A stretch of 41,420 bases of DNA. It comes from Actinocatenispora comari (GTDB taxonomy: Bacteria > Actinomycetota > Actinomycetes > Mycobacteriales > Micromonosporaceae). The first letter of the stretch is position 1, and every line of letters begins with the position of its first letter. This document shows, in pieces, positions 1-7,886 of this stretch. Made by a program: the position numbers and the translations under genes. The notes under the pieces are model-generated. The model searched no databases, was not told the origin of the DNA, and was given only the letters and a program-made list of their open reading frames with translations. The stretch is from NCBI RefSeq assembly GCF_017312725.1, contig NZ_BOPO01000013.1:1-41420 (forward strand), read 5' to 3'.

Positions 1-1405
1 CGCGGGTGCGGCGCGCCGCCGGGCGGCGGCGCGGGCTGGTGCCCACCATGCCGCCGCGGCTGCGGGCCCGCACCACCTCGCCGCCCAGCGCGATCCCGGC
101 GGCCAGCGCGAACGCGGTCGCCAGCGCGGTGAACAGGCTGACCAGGCCGGTGTTCAGGGCGTTGTGGCTGATCTGCAGCAGCCCCCGGTACAGCGGGGTG
201 CCGGGCAGCAGCGGCGCGATCAGCGGCACCGTGTACGCCATGGCCGGGGCGCGGTGCCGACCCGCCATCAGGTGCGCGGCGAAGCCGACCAGGGCGGCCG
301 CGACGCCGGCGGCGAGGATCGGCATCACGTCGATCTCGCGCAGGGCGGAGTAGACGATCCAGATCGCGCCGCCGCCGATCGCCGCCGTCGGCAGCGCCTT
401 GAGCGGCGCGGCGAGCGAGATCGCGAACGCGACCGAGATCGCCACCGCGGCGAGCACCTGCACCGGGCCGAACGAGGCGAGCGAGGTCGGCAGGTCCTCC
501 ACCCGCAGCGGCAGGCCCAGGTGGACCGCGCCGTACACGGTGAGACCGACGCCGCTGACCAGCGCCGCGACGATGAAGAACACCTCCAGCAGCCGCGCCG
601 CGGACGACACGTACGCACCGGAGATGCCGTCCTGGACGGCGGCCACCAGCGGTCGCCCGGGCAGCAACGCCATGATCGAACCGGTCACCACGGCACTGGC
701 CACCACCGGCAGCCCGGCCGCGATCACCAGCACCGCGAGCAGCGACCCGATGGCCGCGCCGACGGCCAGCTGGAAGAACTCGGCGATGCCGCGGCGGGCC
801 AGGTAGGCCCCGGTGCGGTCGGCGAGCAGGGTGGCGAGGAACGCCACCACGGCGACCAGCACGCCACCGCCGGCCAGTACCGACGCGGAGGCGGAGATCA
901 GCGGCAGCGACAGCGTGATCAGCAGCGCCGGGTACGGCGGGCGGGCCCGCTTGATCTCACGCAGCCGGTCGAACGCGGCGTCCAGGTCGACCAGGCCGAT
1001 CGCCGCGTCCTGCACCAGCCGGTGGGTGGCGGCGAGCCGGTCGTAGTCGGGCAGCCGGCGGCGCACGGTGCGCTCGCCGGTGACCGGCGGCGCGCCGTCG
1101 GTCGGCACGCAGGACAGCGAGATCGCGGTGAACGTGACCGCGGCCTCGCTGCGGGGCAGCCCGTACGCGACGGACAGGCTGCGCATCGCCTCGCTGACGT
1201 TCTCGGTCGCCTCACCGGAGGCGAGCAGCAGCTCGCCCACCCGCAGCGCCAGATCCATCGCGCGGTAGGTCTCCGCGTTCGCCGCCTCGTCCGGCTCCTC
1301 CGGCGTGGCCGGGGTACCGGCGATGGCGCGCTCGCGCATCCGCTCCCACACGGTGCGGGCACGACGCAGCTGCCGGACGTCGAAGCGCTCAAGGGTCTGT
1401 GGCAT
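1..1405 (-). CDS. ThrE-family threonine/serine exporter-like membrane protein (3' end cut by window)
   Basis: Reading the minus strand from ATG at 1405 gives an open frame of 468 codons that runs off the left edge, so the C-terminus is missing. The start has an AAAGG site six bases upstream. The first ~110 residues are soluble (MPQTLERFDVRQLRRA...) and contain a region typical of the DUF1212 half of ThrE proteins (LRVGELLLASGEATENV, then the AAVTFTAISLSC stretch). After that come about ten hydrophobic segments, including LLITLSLPLISASASVL and GSIMALLPGRPLVAAVQDGI, and a second membrane half (MAYTVPLIAPLLPGTPLYRG) typical of DUF3815. The two halves together are the ThrE arrangement, which exports threonine and serine in corynebacteria. 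The substrate here is inferred. It is divergent from the ABC operon at 1830. Confidence 0.85.
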   Translation of the reverse strand, partial: MPQTLERFDVRQLRRARTVWERMRERAIAGTPATPEEPDEAANAETYRAMDLALRVGELLLASGEATENVSEAMRSLSVAYGLPRSEAAVTFTAISLSCVPTDGAPPVTGERTVRRRLPDYDRLAATHRLVQDAAIGLVDLDAAFDRLREIKRARPPYPALLITLSLPLISASASVLAGGGVLVAVVAFLATLLADRTGAYLARRGIAEFFQLAVGAAIGSLLAVLVIAAGLPVVASAVVTGSIMALLPGRPLVAAVQDGISGAYVSSAARLLEVFFIVAALVSGVGLTVYGAVHLGLPLRVEDLPTSLASFGPVQVLAAVAISVAFAISLAAPLKALPTAAIGGGAIWIVYSALREIDVMPILAAGVAAALVGFAAHLMAGRHRAPAMAYTVPLIAPLLPGTPLYRGLLQISHNALNTGLVSLFTALATAFALAAGIALGGEVVRARSRGGMVGTSPRRRPAARRTR

Positions 1406-1536
1406 GGCGAACCTTTGCGGGGTGGCAGGGGTGGTGGGCAGCACCTTGCGCCGGTCGCGGAAGGACCGTGCGGAAAGGCGGGATGAGGGTGTGCGGCACG
1501 GCTCGTCGGAGCGTGCATGGTCAAGTCTAGGGACGC

Positions 1537-1552
1537 ATCCGCGGGCGCGGAT
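1537..1552. promoter_or_regulatory. Perfect 7-2-7 palindrome in the thrE-like/ABC divergent region
   Basis: ATCCGCG-GG-CGCGGAT is a perfect inverted repeat with a 2-base centre, located 132 bases upstream of the ThrE-like start and 278 bases upstream of the ABC operon. It is a plausible operator, but no regulator gene adjoins it. The rest of the 424-base gap (1406-1829) shows no gene; only a GGGAGG ribosome site at 1819-1824 is clear. Confidence 0.35.
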
Positions 1553-1829
1553 ATTCCAGCCGCCGTGATCTGGATCGCCTCGCCCCGACAGGGTCGTACG
1601 TCTGCCCGAGGCGCCGGCGGAATCCGTTGGCCGGTACCGGAATCCGGGCTCGGTTGCGGCGGGGACCGGCCCGGCCGGGTGGCGCCGGACACGGTGGCGG
1701 CGGGTCGGATCGGACGGCCGCGCGCAGGAGCGATGTTCTGGACCAATGGCCGTCAACCGGGCATGCTGACGGCGACACGGTCGGCCGCCGCACCGGCGGC
1801 CGGCGACGAGCCCTGGTGAGGGAGGTCGG

Positions 1830-2828
1830 ATGCTGCACGCGAGGCGCCGGTTCGCCGGCGTGGTGCTGCTCGCCCTGGCGCTGACCGCGGTGGCGGGCTG
1901 CTCCAACCGGGTGGACGCCGGGACGACCGCGGCCCCGACCGCCGCGCCGGCCGCGCGGGGCGGCAACCACACCCTGCGGGTGGCGGTGGTCACCCACGGC
2001 GCGCCGGGCGATCCGTTCTGGGCGGTGGTGAAGAACGGCGCCGTGCAGGCCGGCAAGGACCTGCACGTGCGGGTCGGCTACCAGGGTTCGGGGGTGCCGC
2101 AGACGCAGGCGCAGTACATCGACGCGGCGGTCAACCAGCACGTCGACGGGCTGGTGGTCTCGATGGCCAACCCGGACGCGCTGAAGGCGTCGATCCAGCG
2201 GGCGGTCGGCCAGGGCATCCCGGTCATCACGATCAACTCCGGCGAGGCGCAGTCCGCCGCGTTCGGCGCCATCACGCACGTCGGGCAGGACGAGTCGGTC
2301 GCGGGGGAGGCGGCCGGGGCGCGGCTGGCGTCCTCCGGCGCGCACCACGTGCTGTGCGTGGTCCACGAGGCCGGCAACATCGGCCTGACCCAGCGCTGCC
2401 AGGGCGCGGCGAAGGGCTTGCACGGCAAGCTCGACACCCTGCAGGTCAACATCAACAACCTGGCCCAGGTCCAGGCGACGATCAAGGCGAAGCTGACCGC
2501 CGACCACTCCGTCGACGGGGTGCTCGCGTTGAACCCGGCGGTGGCGATGGCGGCGGTGGCGGCCGAGTCGGGCACCGGGTCGAAGGCGAAGATCGCGACG
2601 TTCGACCTGTCCGGCGACGTGACCTCGGCGATCGAGCAGGGCCGGGTGCTGTTCGCCGTCGACCAGCAGCCGTACCTGCAGGGCTACCTGCCGGTGCAGT
2701 TGATCAAGCTGTACCACGACAACGACAACACGCTCGGCGGCGGCAAGCCGGTCCTGACCGGGCCGGGCTTCGTCACCAAGGACAACGCCGCGAAGGTCGC
2801 ACAGCTGGCCAAGGAGGGCACGCGATGA
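1830..2828 (+). CDS. CUT2-type sugar ABC transporter substrate-binding lipoprotein
   Basis: This 332-residue protein is the extracytoplasmic sugar-binding component of the importer encoded with the next genes. Residues 1-24 form a lipoprotein signal (three Arg, a hydrophobic stretch, lipobox VAGC with Cys24). The mature part has the type I periplasmic-binding fold of the RbsB/Peripla_BP_4 family: VAVVTHGAPGDPFWAVVKNG at the start of the first lobe, QYIDAAVNQHVDGLVVSMANPDAL, VITINSGE and VGQDESVAGEAAGARL. The ATG follows GGGAGG at five bases. The family binds pentoses, hexoses or inositol; the actual ligand cannot be read from sequence. Its stop overlaps the next ATG as ATGA. Confidence 0.9.
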   Translation: MLHARRRFAGVVLLALALTAVAGCSNRVDAGTTAAPTAAPAARGGNHTLRVAVVTHGAPGDPFWAVVKNGAVQAGKDLHVRVGYQGSGVPQTQAQYIDAAVNQHVDGLVVSMANPDALKASIQRAVGQGIPVITINSGEAQSAAFGAITHVGQDESVAGEAAGARLASSGAHHVLCVVHEAGNIGLTQRCQGAAKGLHGKLDTLQVNINNLAQVQATIKAKLTADHSVDGVLALNPAVAMAAVAAESGTGSKAKIATFDLSGDVTSAIEQGRVLFAVDQQPYLQGYLPVQLIKLYHDNDNTLGGGKPVLTGPGFVTKDNAAKVAQLAKEGTR

Positions 2829-2890
2829 ACTCCGTCGAGGCAGGCGGTACGGGTACCGCCGGGGTGGTCGCCGCAGCGGGGGCGGCATGA
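2825..2890 (+). CDS. 21-residue micro-ORF coupled between ABC binding protein and permease
   Basis: An ATG at 2825 overlaps the stop of the binding-protein gene (ATGA), and this short frame ends with a TGA that overlaps the permease ATG at 2887 (again ATGA). It encodes 21 residues, mostly Ala, Gly, Val and Thr, beginning MNSVEAGG. There is no recognisable domain. It may serve only to carry ribosomes from the first gene to the permease, or its peptide may be functional. It is also possible that it is not translated and the permease starts independently. Confidence 0.4.
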   Translation: MNSVEAGGTGTAGVVAAAGAA

Positions 2891-3927
2891 GTACCGCCGA
2901 GGGGGTCGCGGACGAGCGGTTGGCGAGCAGCTCGGTGCTGCGCCGGTTGCTGGTCCGGCCCGAGCTGGGTGCGCTGATCGGCGCGGTCGTGGTCTTCGTG
3001 TTCTTCGCCGTACTGTCGCCGACCTTCCGGTCGCCCGCCGGCATCGCGAACTGGCTGGATCCGGCGTCGACGCTGGGCATCATGGCGGTCGCGGTGGCGC
3101 TGCTGATGATCGGCGGCGAGTTCGACCTGTCCGCCGGCGTGCTGACCGGTACCACCGGTCTCGCGGTGACGATCATCGCCACCCGGTTCGGCCTGAACGT
3201 GTGGCTCGCGGTGGCGATCTCGCTGGTACTCGCGCTGGTCGTGGGGCTGTTCAACGGCCTGCTGGTGGTGCGCACCGGGCTGCCGAGCTTCATCGTGACC
3301 CTCGGCAGCTACCTGGTGCTGCAGGGGTTGAACCTCGGCGTGACGAAGGTGCTGACCGGCAACGTGCTGGTCGGCGGGCTGGTCGGCCGGCACGGGTTCT
3401 CCTCGGCGCACCTGGTGTTCTCGTCCTCGGTGGTGCTGGGCGGCACGTACTTCAAGGTGTCGATCGTGTGGTGGCTGGTGCTCACCGCGCTGGCCACCGT
3501 GGTGCTGCTGCGCACCCGGTTCGGCAACTGGGTCTTCGCGGTCGGCGGCGACCAGGTCGCCGCCCGCAACGTCGGCGTACCGGCGGCCCGGACCAAGGTG
3601 CTGCTGTTCCTGACCACCGCGACCGCGGCCTGGCTGGTCGGCACCATCACCGCGCTGCGCAACACCTCGGCCCAGGCGGACGCCGGCGTCGGCGACGAGC
3701 TGACGTTCATCGTCGCGGCGGTGATCGGCGGCTGCCTGCTGACCGGCGGGTTCGGCTCGGCCATCGGCGCCACCTTCGGCGCGCTGATCTTCGGGATGAC
3801 CTCGGTCGGCATCGTCTACGCCGGCTGGGACGCCGACTGGTACAAGCTGTTCCTCGGCGCGATGCTGCTGCTCGCGGTGTTCGCCAACCGGCTGGTCCGG
3901 CGGTACGCGGAACGGCGGCGAGGCTGA
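2887..3927 (+). CDS. CUT2-type sugar ABC transporter permease (RbsC family)
   Basis: This 346-residue integral membrane protein would form the translocation channel of the sugar importer. About eight to ten hydrophobic segments are visible, starting at residue ~28 ([20 protein letters not shown]). Family hallmarks are [37 protein letters not shown] and, near the C-terminus, [25 protein letters not shown]. These match the BPD_transp_2 family of ribose, xylose, fructose and inositol systems. The start overlaps the micro-ORF stop. The ATPase gene follows after one base, so the four frames are one tightly coupled operon. The substrate is unknown. Confidence 0.92.
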   Translation: MSTAEGVADERLASSSVLRRLLVRPELGALIGAVVVFVFFAVLSPTFRSPAGIANWLDPASTLGIMAVAVALLMIGGEFDLSAGVLTGTTGLAVTIIATRFGLNVWLAVAISLVLALVVGLFNGLLVVRTGLPSFIVTLGSYLVLQGLNLGVTKVLTGNVLVGGLVGRHGFSSAHLVFSSSVVLGGTYFKVSIVWWLVLTALATVVLLRTRFGNWVFAVGGDQVAARNVGVPAARTKVLLFLTTATAAWLVGTITALRNTSAQADAGVGDELTFIVAAVIGGCLLTGGFGSAIGATFGALIFGMTSVGIVYAGWDADWYKLFLGAMLLLAVFANRLVRRYAERRRG

Positions 3928-3928
3928 C

Positions 3929-4861
3929 ATGTCCGATCACGACGGTGGCCCGGAGCGAAGCGACGTACCGGAGGTGCCCGTGCAGGCGACGCCAGGGGTG
4001 TCCGGCGGCGGTGCGCCGCTGCTCGCGGTGGAGTCGGTGAGCAAGTACTTCGGCAGCGTGATCGCGCTGTCGGAGGTGTCGACGAGCGCCCGCGCCGGCG
4101 AGGTCACCTGCGTGCTGGGTGACAACGGTGCCGGCAAGTCGACCTTCATCAAGATGCTCGCCGGGGTGCACCGGCCGGACCGCGGCGGGATCTGGCTGGA
4201 TGGCACGCGGGTCGAGTTCGGCAGCCCGCGGGAGGCGCTGGACGCCGGCATCGCCACGGTGTACCAGGACCTCGCCGTGGTCCCGCTGATGTCGGTGTGG
4301 CGCAACTTCTTCCTCGGCGCCGAGCCGCGCCGGCGGTTCGGCCCGGTCAGCCTGTTCGACGTGGCGGCGGCGCGGCGGATCACCCGCGAGCAGCTGGCCG
4401 CGATGGGCATCGACGTGCGTGACACCGACCAGCCGGTCGGCACCCTGTCCGGGGGTGAGCGGCAGGCGGTGGCGATCGCCCGCGCGGTGTACTTCGGTGC
4501 CCGGGTGCTGATCCTGGACGAGCCGACCTCGGCGCTCGGCGTCAAACAGGCCGGTGTGGTGCTGCGCTACATCGCCGCGGCCCGCGACCGCGGCCTCGCG
4601 GTCGTGTTCATCACCCACAACCCGCACCACGCGTACCCGATCGGCGACCGGTTCCTGCTGCTCAACCGGGGCCGCAGCATGGGCGACTTCGGCAAGGACG
4701 AGATCGACCAGGCGGAGCTGACCCGGCTGATGGCCGGCGGCGCCGAGCTGGAGGAGCTGGCACACGAGCTGGCCCGGACCGACGGCGCGGCACCGCCGGA
4801 CTCGGGGGCGCGGGCGTCCCGGCTGCTCGCCGAGGACGCCGACGAGCTGGGGCGCGAGTAG
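3929..4861 (+). CDS. Single-domain ABC ATPase of the CUT2 sugar importer (FrcA-like)
   Basis: This 310-residue cytoplasmic ATPase energises the permease encoded just upstream. Walker A is GDNGAGKS at residues 64-71, the Q-loop is in [10 protein letters not shown], the signature [15 protein letters not shown] lies near residue 172, Walker B VLILDEP near 192, and the switch His is in FITHNP near 227. There is only one nucleotide-binding domain, unlike RbsA/XylG, which carry two; this size and the [12 protein letters not shown] stretch resemble FrcA-type ATPases of fructose importers. An unusual 30-residue acidic and Gly/Pro-rich N-terminal extension precedes the domain, and the C-terminus is also acidic. 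Confidence 0.92.
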   Translation: MSDHDGGPERSDVPEVPVQATPGVSGGGAPLLAVESVSKYFGSVIALSEVSTSARAGEVTCVLGDNGAGKSTFIKMLAGVHRPDRGGIWLDGTRVEFGSPREALDAGIATVYQDLAVVPLMSVWRNFFLGAEPRRRFGPVSLFDVAAARRITREQLAAMGIDVRDTDQPVGTLSGGERQAVAIARAVYFGARVLILDEPTSALGVKQAGVVLRYIAAARDRGLAVVFITHNPHHAYPIGDRFLLLNRGRSMGDFGKDEIDQAELTRLMAGGAELEELAHELARTDGAAPPDSGARASRLLAEDADELGRE

Positions 4862-4925
4862 CACGAGCGGTGCGGTGTGACGTCTCGTCGGCCGTGTAAC
4901 GACGACCGGTCGCAGGGGCGAAAGC

Positions 4926-5192
4926 CTAGGTGCGGTCGGGAAGGATGCTGATGCCTGCGGCACGGGCGGAGACGGTGCGGTGCAGCACCCGCTGGCCGCG
5001 CGGGTCCAGCTCCCACCCGGTCAGCAGCAACCACCGCGCCTCGGCTGCGGCGCGGTGCTCGGCGGCGTCGATCGTCGACGGCTGCGGTGGTGAGGTGATC
5101 AGCAGCTGGATTGGTCTGGCTCGGAACTGGGGCGAGGCCTCGGCACCGAGGTAGACGGTCTGACCGACGCGCGGAATGACTCCGATCGTCAC
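4926..5192 (-). CDS. Small hypothetical protein
   Basis: A minus-strand frame of 88 residues from GTG at 5192 (MTIGVIPRVGQTVYLGAEAS...) to TAG at 4926. It ends tail-to-tail with the ABC operon. A longer reading from 5267 adds 25 residues, but that extension is poor in GC-ending codons (AGT, ATT, GCT, CAT, GAA), so I prefer the GTG. The sequence looks like a compact beta-rich soluble protein (VGQTVYLG, IQLLITSPP, EARWLLLTGWELD). I do not recognise a family. The 243-base stretch 5193-5435 upstream has no gene; it contains two copies of GCCGCGGGCCGGG near 5393 and 5420. Confidence 0.5.
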   Translation of the reverse strand: MTIGVIPRVGQTVYLGAEASPQFRARPIQLLITSPPQPSTIDAAEHRAAAEARWLLLTGWELDPRGQRVLHRTVSARAAGISILPDRT

Positions 5193-5435
5193 CCGTTCAT
5201 GATCCGCCCGGGCCGATCGGGTGAACAGGCCGGCAGCGCAGGAAGCAATGACCGTCACACTCGGCAACGATTCACGGCGCCCGGGGCGTCGGCGCGGAAC
5301 GTATCGCGCAGTCGGCCGGAAAGGCCGCGGACCAGGCGACTCGCCCGATCCGGCGGAGCGGCGTACGGACCGGACCGGCCCGCGAACGCCATGCCGCGGG
5401 CCGGGTCGCGGCGGCGCCCGTGCCGCGGGCCGGGC

Positions 5436-6299
5436 TCAGAGCGGGCGGTGCAGCCGGTCACCGGCGGCGAGGATCGCCGCGGACAGCGCGGCGACCGGGC
5501 TGTCGGCCGCCTCGTCCTCGGCGCCGAGCAGCACGAACTCCACCTCGCCCAGGTCCGGCAGCCGGTGCCGGCCGCGGATCTCCGACAGGCCGGGCGGGAT
5601 CAGGCTGTGCGCGTGCGCGGTGACGCCGAGGCCGGCCATCGCCGCCGCGCGCAGCCCGGACAGGCTCCCGCTGGTACACACGATGCGCCAGGAGCGGTCG
5701 TGCCGCTCCAGTGCCTCGATGGCCCGGTCCCGGGTGATCGACGGCGGCGGGTAGACGATCAGCGGTACCGGGGTGCTCGGCTCCGGCCGGCTCGTCTCGC
5801 CGCCGATCCAGGCGAGCCGTTCGCGCCACACGGTCTGGCCGCGGTGCTGGCCGGTGCGCCGCTTGGCGAACACCAGGTCCAGCTCGCGCCGGTCGAACGC
5901 GTCGTACAGGATCGCCGACAGGCCGACGGTGAGCTCCAGGTCGACGAGCGGGTGGCTGGCGCGGAAGTTGCGCAGGATCTCCGGCAGCCGGGACAGCACG
6001 AAGTCCTCCGAGGCGCCGAACCGGACCCGGCCGCGCACCTGGGCGCCGGCGAAGTAGCTGTCCGCCCGGGCGTGCGCGGCGAGGATCGAGTCGGCCAGCG
6101 GCACCAGCGCCTCGCCGTCGCCGGTGAGCGCCACGGTGTGCGTGTCGCGGCTGAACAGCTGCCGGCCGGTGGTCGCCTCCAGCCGCCGGATCTGCTGGCT
6201 GACGGTGGACTGGCGCAGCCCGAGCCGCCGCGCCGCCTGGGTGAAGTTGCGGGTCTGCACCACGGCGAGGAACGTGCGCAGCAGCGTCGGGTCGAACAT
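5436..6299 (-). CDS. LysR-family transcriptional regulator
   Basis: This 287-residue regulator has the LysR layout. An N-terminal winged helix-turn-helix (LLRTFLAVVQTRNFTQAARRLGLRQSTVSQQIRRLEATTGRQLFSRD) is followed by a co-inducer-binding domain beginning near residue 88 (GRVRFGASEDFVLSRLPEIL). I chose ATG 6299 because MFDPTLLRTFL is the usual LysR beginning; ATG 6305 and GTG 6308 are alternatives. It is divergent from the symporter at 6399, and a T-N11-A palindrome sits between them, so it most likely controls that gene and itself. The ligand is unknown; a bile-acid-like or organic-anion substrate of the symporter is a guess. Confidence 0.93.
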   Translation of the reverse strand: MFDPTLLRTFLAVVQTRNFTQAARRLGLRQSTVSQQIRRLEATTGRQLFSRDTHTVALTGDGEALVPLADSILAAHARADSYFAGAQVRGRVRFGASEDFVLSRLPEILRNFRASHPLVDLELTVGLSAILYDAFDRRELDLVFAKRRTGQHRGQTVWRERLAWIGGETSRPEPSTPVPLIVYPPPSITRDRAIEALERHDRSWRIVCTSGSLSGLRAAAMAGLGVTAHAHSLIPPGLSEIRGRHRLPDLGEVEFVLLGAEDEAADSPVAALSAAILAAGDRLHRPL

Positions 6300-6331
6300 G
6301 GCCATCACGTTAGCCGATCACAGTAATAGCG

Positions 6332-6346
6332 GTGAACGTAGTTCAC
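6332..6346. promoter_or_regulatory. LysR box between regulator and symporter
   Basis: GTGAAC-GTA-GTTCAC is a perfect 6-3-6 inverted repeat that contains T-N11-A (T at 6333, A at 6345), the classical LysR recognition form. It lies 33 bases upstream of the regulator start and 53 bases upstream of the symporter start, in a 99-base gap. The flanking bases are noticeably AT-richer than the genes, as expected for a promoter region. Confidence 0.7.
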
Positions 6347-6398
6347 AATGACCCGTCGGGGACGGAGAATCAGGACGGATCAACGACGAAAGGCGGCC

Positions 6399-7406
6399 AT
6401 GGCCCGCATCCCCGTGCTGTCTCGACTGCGCATCGACCCGTACATCCTGGCCATCCTGGCGATGGTCGGGCTGGCCGCGCTGCTGCCGGCCCGCGGGGTC
6501 GGCGCCACCGGGTTCGGCTACGCCACCGACATCGCCATCGGCCTGCTGTTCTTCCTGTACGGGGCGCGCCTGTCGCCGCAGACCGCGCTCGCCGGCGCCC
6601 GGCACTGGCGGCTGCACCTGGTCGTCTTCTGCGCCACGTACGTGCTGTTCCCGTTGCTCGGCATCGCCGCCCGGCTGCTCGTGCCCACCGTGCTCTCGCC
6701 CGACCTGTACGTCGGGGTGCTGTTCCTGTGCTGCCTGCCCTCGACGGTGCAGTCGTCGATCGCGTTCACCTCGATCGCCAAGGGGAACGTGGCCGCAGCG
6801 ATCTGCTCCGCCTCGTTCTCCAACCTGGTCGGCATCGTGATCACGCCGCTGCTGGTGGCGGTGCTGCTGTCCGGGCACGGTACCGGTCTGTCGCTGCACT
6901 CGATCAGCGAGATCGTGCTGGAGCTGCTGGTGCCCTTCGCCGCGGGGCAGCTGCTGCGCCGCTGGATCGGTGGCTTCGTGGAACGCCACGCCACCGTGCT
7001 CAAGCTGGTCGACCGCGGCTCGATCCTGCTGGTGGTCTACACCGCGTTCTCCGAGGGCGTCGTCGCCGGGATCTGGCACCGGCTGTCGCTGCCCCGGCTG
7101 GGGGTGCTGCTGGTCGTCGACTGCGTCCTGCTCGCGCTCGCGCTCGCGATCACCGCGGTCGGCTCGAAGCGGCTCGGGTTCAGCTGGCCGGACCGGATCA
7201 CCATCATCTTCTGCGGTTCGAAGAAGAGTCTCGCGTCCGGCCTGCCGATGGCCGGCGTGCTGTTCCCGGCCGGCGCGGTCGGCCTCGCCGTGCTGCCGCT
7301 GATGCTGTTCCACCAGATCCAGCTCATGGTGTGTGCCTGGCTCGCGCAACGCTGGAGCACTCGCGCCGACGCCACCGAACAGGTCGAGGAGCCGGCGGCG
7401 GCCTGA
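6399..7406 (+). CDS. Bile acid:sodium symporter (BASS) family transporter
   Basis: This 335-residue membrane protein has about ten hydrophobic segments and belongs to the SBF-like group (PF13593 type; YfeH-like). Visible family stretches are IGLLFFLYGARLSP near residue 47, LCCLPSTVQSSIAFTSIAKGN near residue 110, SASFSNLVGIVITPLL, and, near the C-terminus, IIFCGSKKSLASGLPMAGVLF. ATG 6399 is chosen because AAAGG lies six bases upstream and the protein begins with a short cytosolic tail before the first membrane segment; an upstream ATG at 6348 would add 17 charged residues. Members move organic anions or bile acids with sodium; the substrate here is unknown. Regulation by the divergent LysR protein is likely. 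Confidence 0.9.
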   Translation: MARIPVLSRLRIDPYILAILAMVGLAALLPARGVGATGFGYATDIAIGLLFFLYGARLSPQTALAGARHWRLHLVVFCATYVLFPLLGIAARLLVPTVLSPDLYVGVLFLCCLPSTVQSSIAFTSIAKGNVAAAICSASFSNLVGIVITPLLVAVLLSGHGTGLSLHSISEIVLELLVPFAAGQLLRRWIGGFVERHATVLKLVDRGSILLVVYTAFSEGVVAGIWHRLSLPRLGVLLVVDCVLLALALAITAVGSKRLGFSWPDRITIIFCGSKKSLASGLPMAGVLFPAGAVGLAVLPLMLFHQIQLMVCAWLAQRWSTRADATEQVEEPAAA

Positions 7407-7436
7407 CCCCCCGACCTGACGGTGCGCCCGGTCAGG
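7402..7436. terminator. Convergent-stop inverted repeat CCTGACC/GGTCAGG
   Basis: CCTGACC at 7402-7408 pairs with GGTCAGG at 7430-7436. The stop of the symporter (7404-7406) and the stop of the VOC gene (7432-7434) both lie inside the arms. It may form a weak bidirectional terminator; there is no T-tract. Confidence 0.35.
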
Positions 7437-7827
7437 ACGCCTTGCAGAGGCAGAACGGGTGACCGGCCGGGTCCAGCAGCACCTGCCAGGTGCTGCCCGG
7501 CTGGAACTCCGGTACCGTCGCGCCGAGCTGCACGCAGGCGCGCTCGGCGGCGGACACGTCCGGTACGGACAGGTCCAGGTGGAAGCGCTTGGTGCCGGTG
7601 GTGTCCGGCCAGGCCGGCGGCTGGTAGTCCGGCACCCGGCCGAAACCGATCGAGCTGTGCCCGTCCGAGATCATCGCGTAGTCGCCCTCGTTGAACGTGA
7701 TCTCCCAGCCGAGCACGCCGTGGTAGAACTCGGCGAGTCGGGCGGGGTCGGCGCAGTCCAGGTTGACCATGATCAGGTTGGCCACGGCGTCCGACGAAGT
7801 GTCGTTGAGCTGGGTGTTCGTTGTCAT
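7432..7827 (-). CDS. VOC (glyoxalase/bleomycin-resistance fold) family protein
   Basis: A 131-residue protein with the vicinal-oxygen-chelate fold: MVNLDCADPARLAEFYHGVLGWEI at the start of the first beta-alpha-beta-beta-beta unit, RFHLDLSVPDVSAAERACVQLGA opening the second, and LLDPAGHPFCL at the end. Actinomycetes have many such paralogues of unknown substrate, so no reaction is assigned. ATG 7827 is preferred; ATG 7836 would add three residues. It is divergent from the WYL regulator at 7887, with an inverted repeat between the two starts, which suggests that the regulator controls it. Confidence 0.88.
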   Translation of the reverse strand: MTTNTQLNDTSSDAVANLIMVNLDCADPARLAEFYHGVLGWEITFNEGDYAMISDGHSSIGFGRVPDYQPPAWPDTTGTKRFHLDLSVPDVSAAERACVQLGATVPEFQPGSTWQVLLDPAGHPFCLCKAS

Positions 7828-7846
7828 GCCGACCATGATGCCGGCA

Positions 7847-7871
7847 GTACCCGTCAGTTCGTGTCGGGTAC
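7847..7871. promoter_or_regulatory. Candidate operator (7-11-7 inverted repeat) between VOC gene and WYL regulator
   Basis: GTACCCG at 7847-7853 and CGGGTAC at 7865-7871 are exact reverse complements separated by 11 bases, in the 59-base gap between divergent starts. The spacing of about 1.8 helical turns between arm centres fits a dimeric regulator such as the adjacent WYL protein. Confidence 0.45.
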
Positions 7872-7886
7872 GTGAGAAAGTTGGTC

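Noticed and set aside
2773-3930. 385-residue minus-strand frame opposite the permease
   Set aside because: Gln/His/Arg-rich shadow of the permease gene without any motif.
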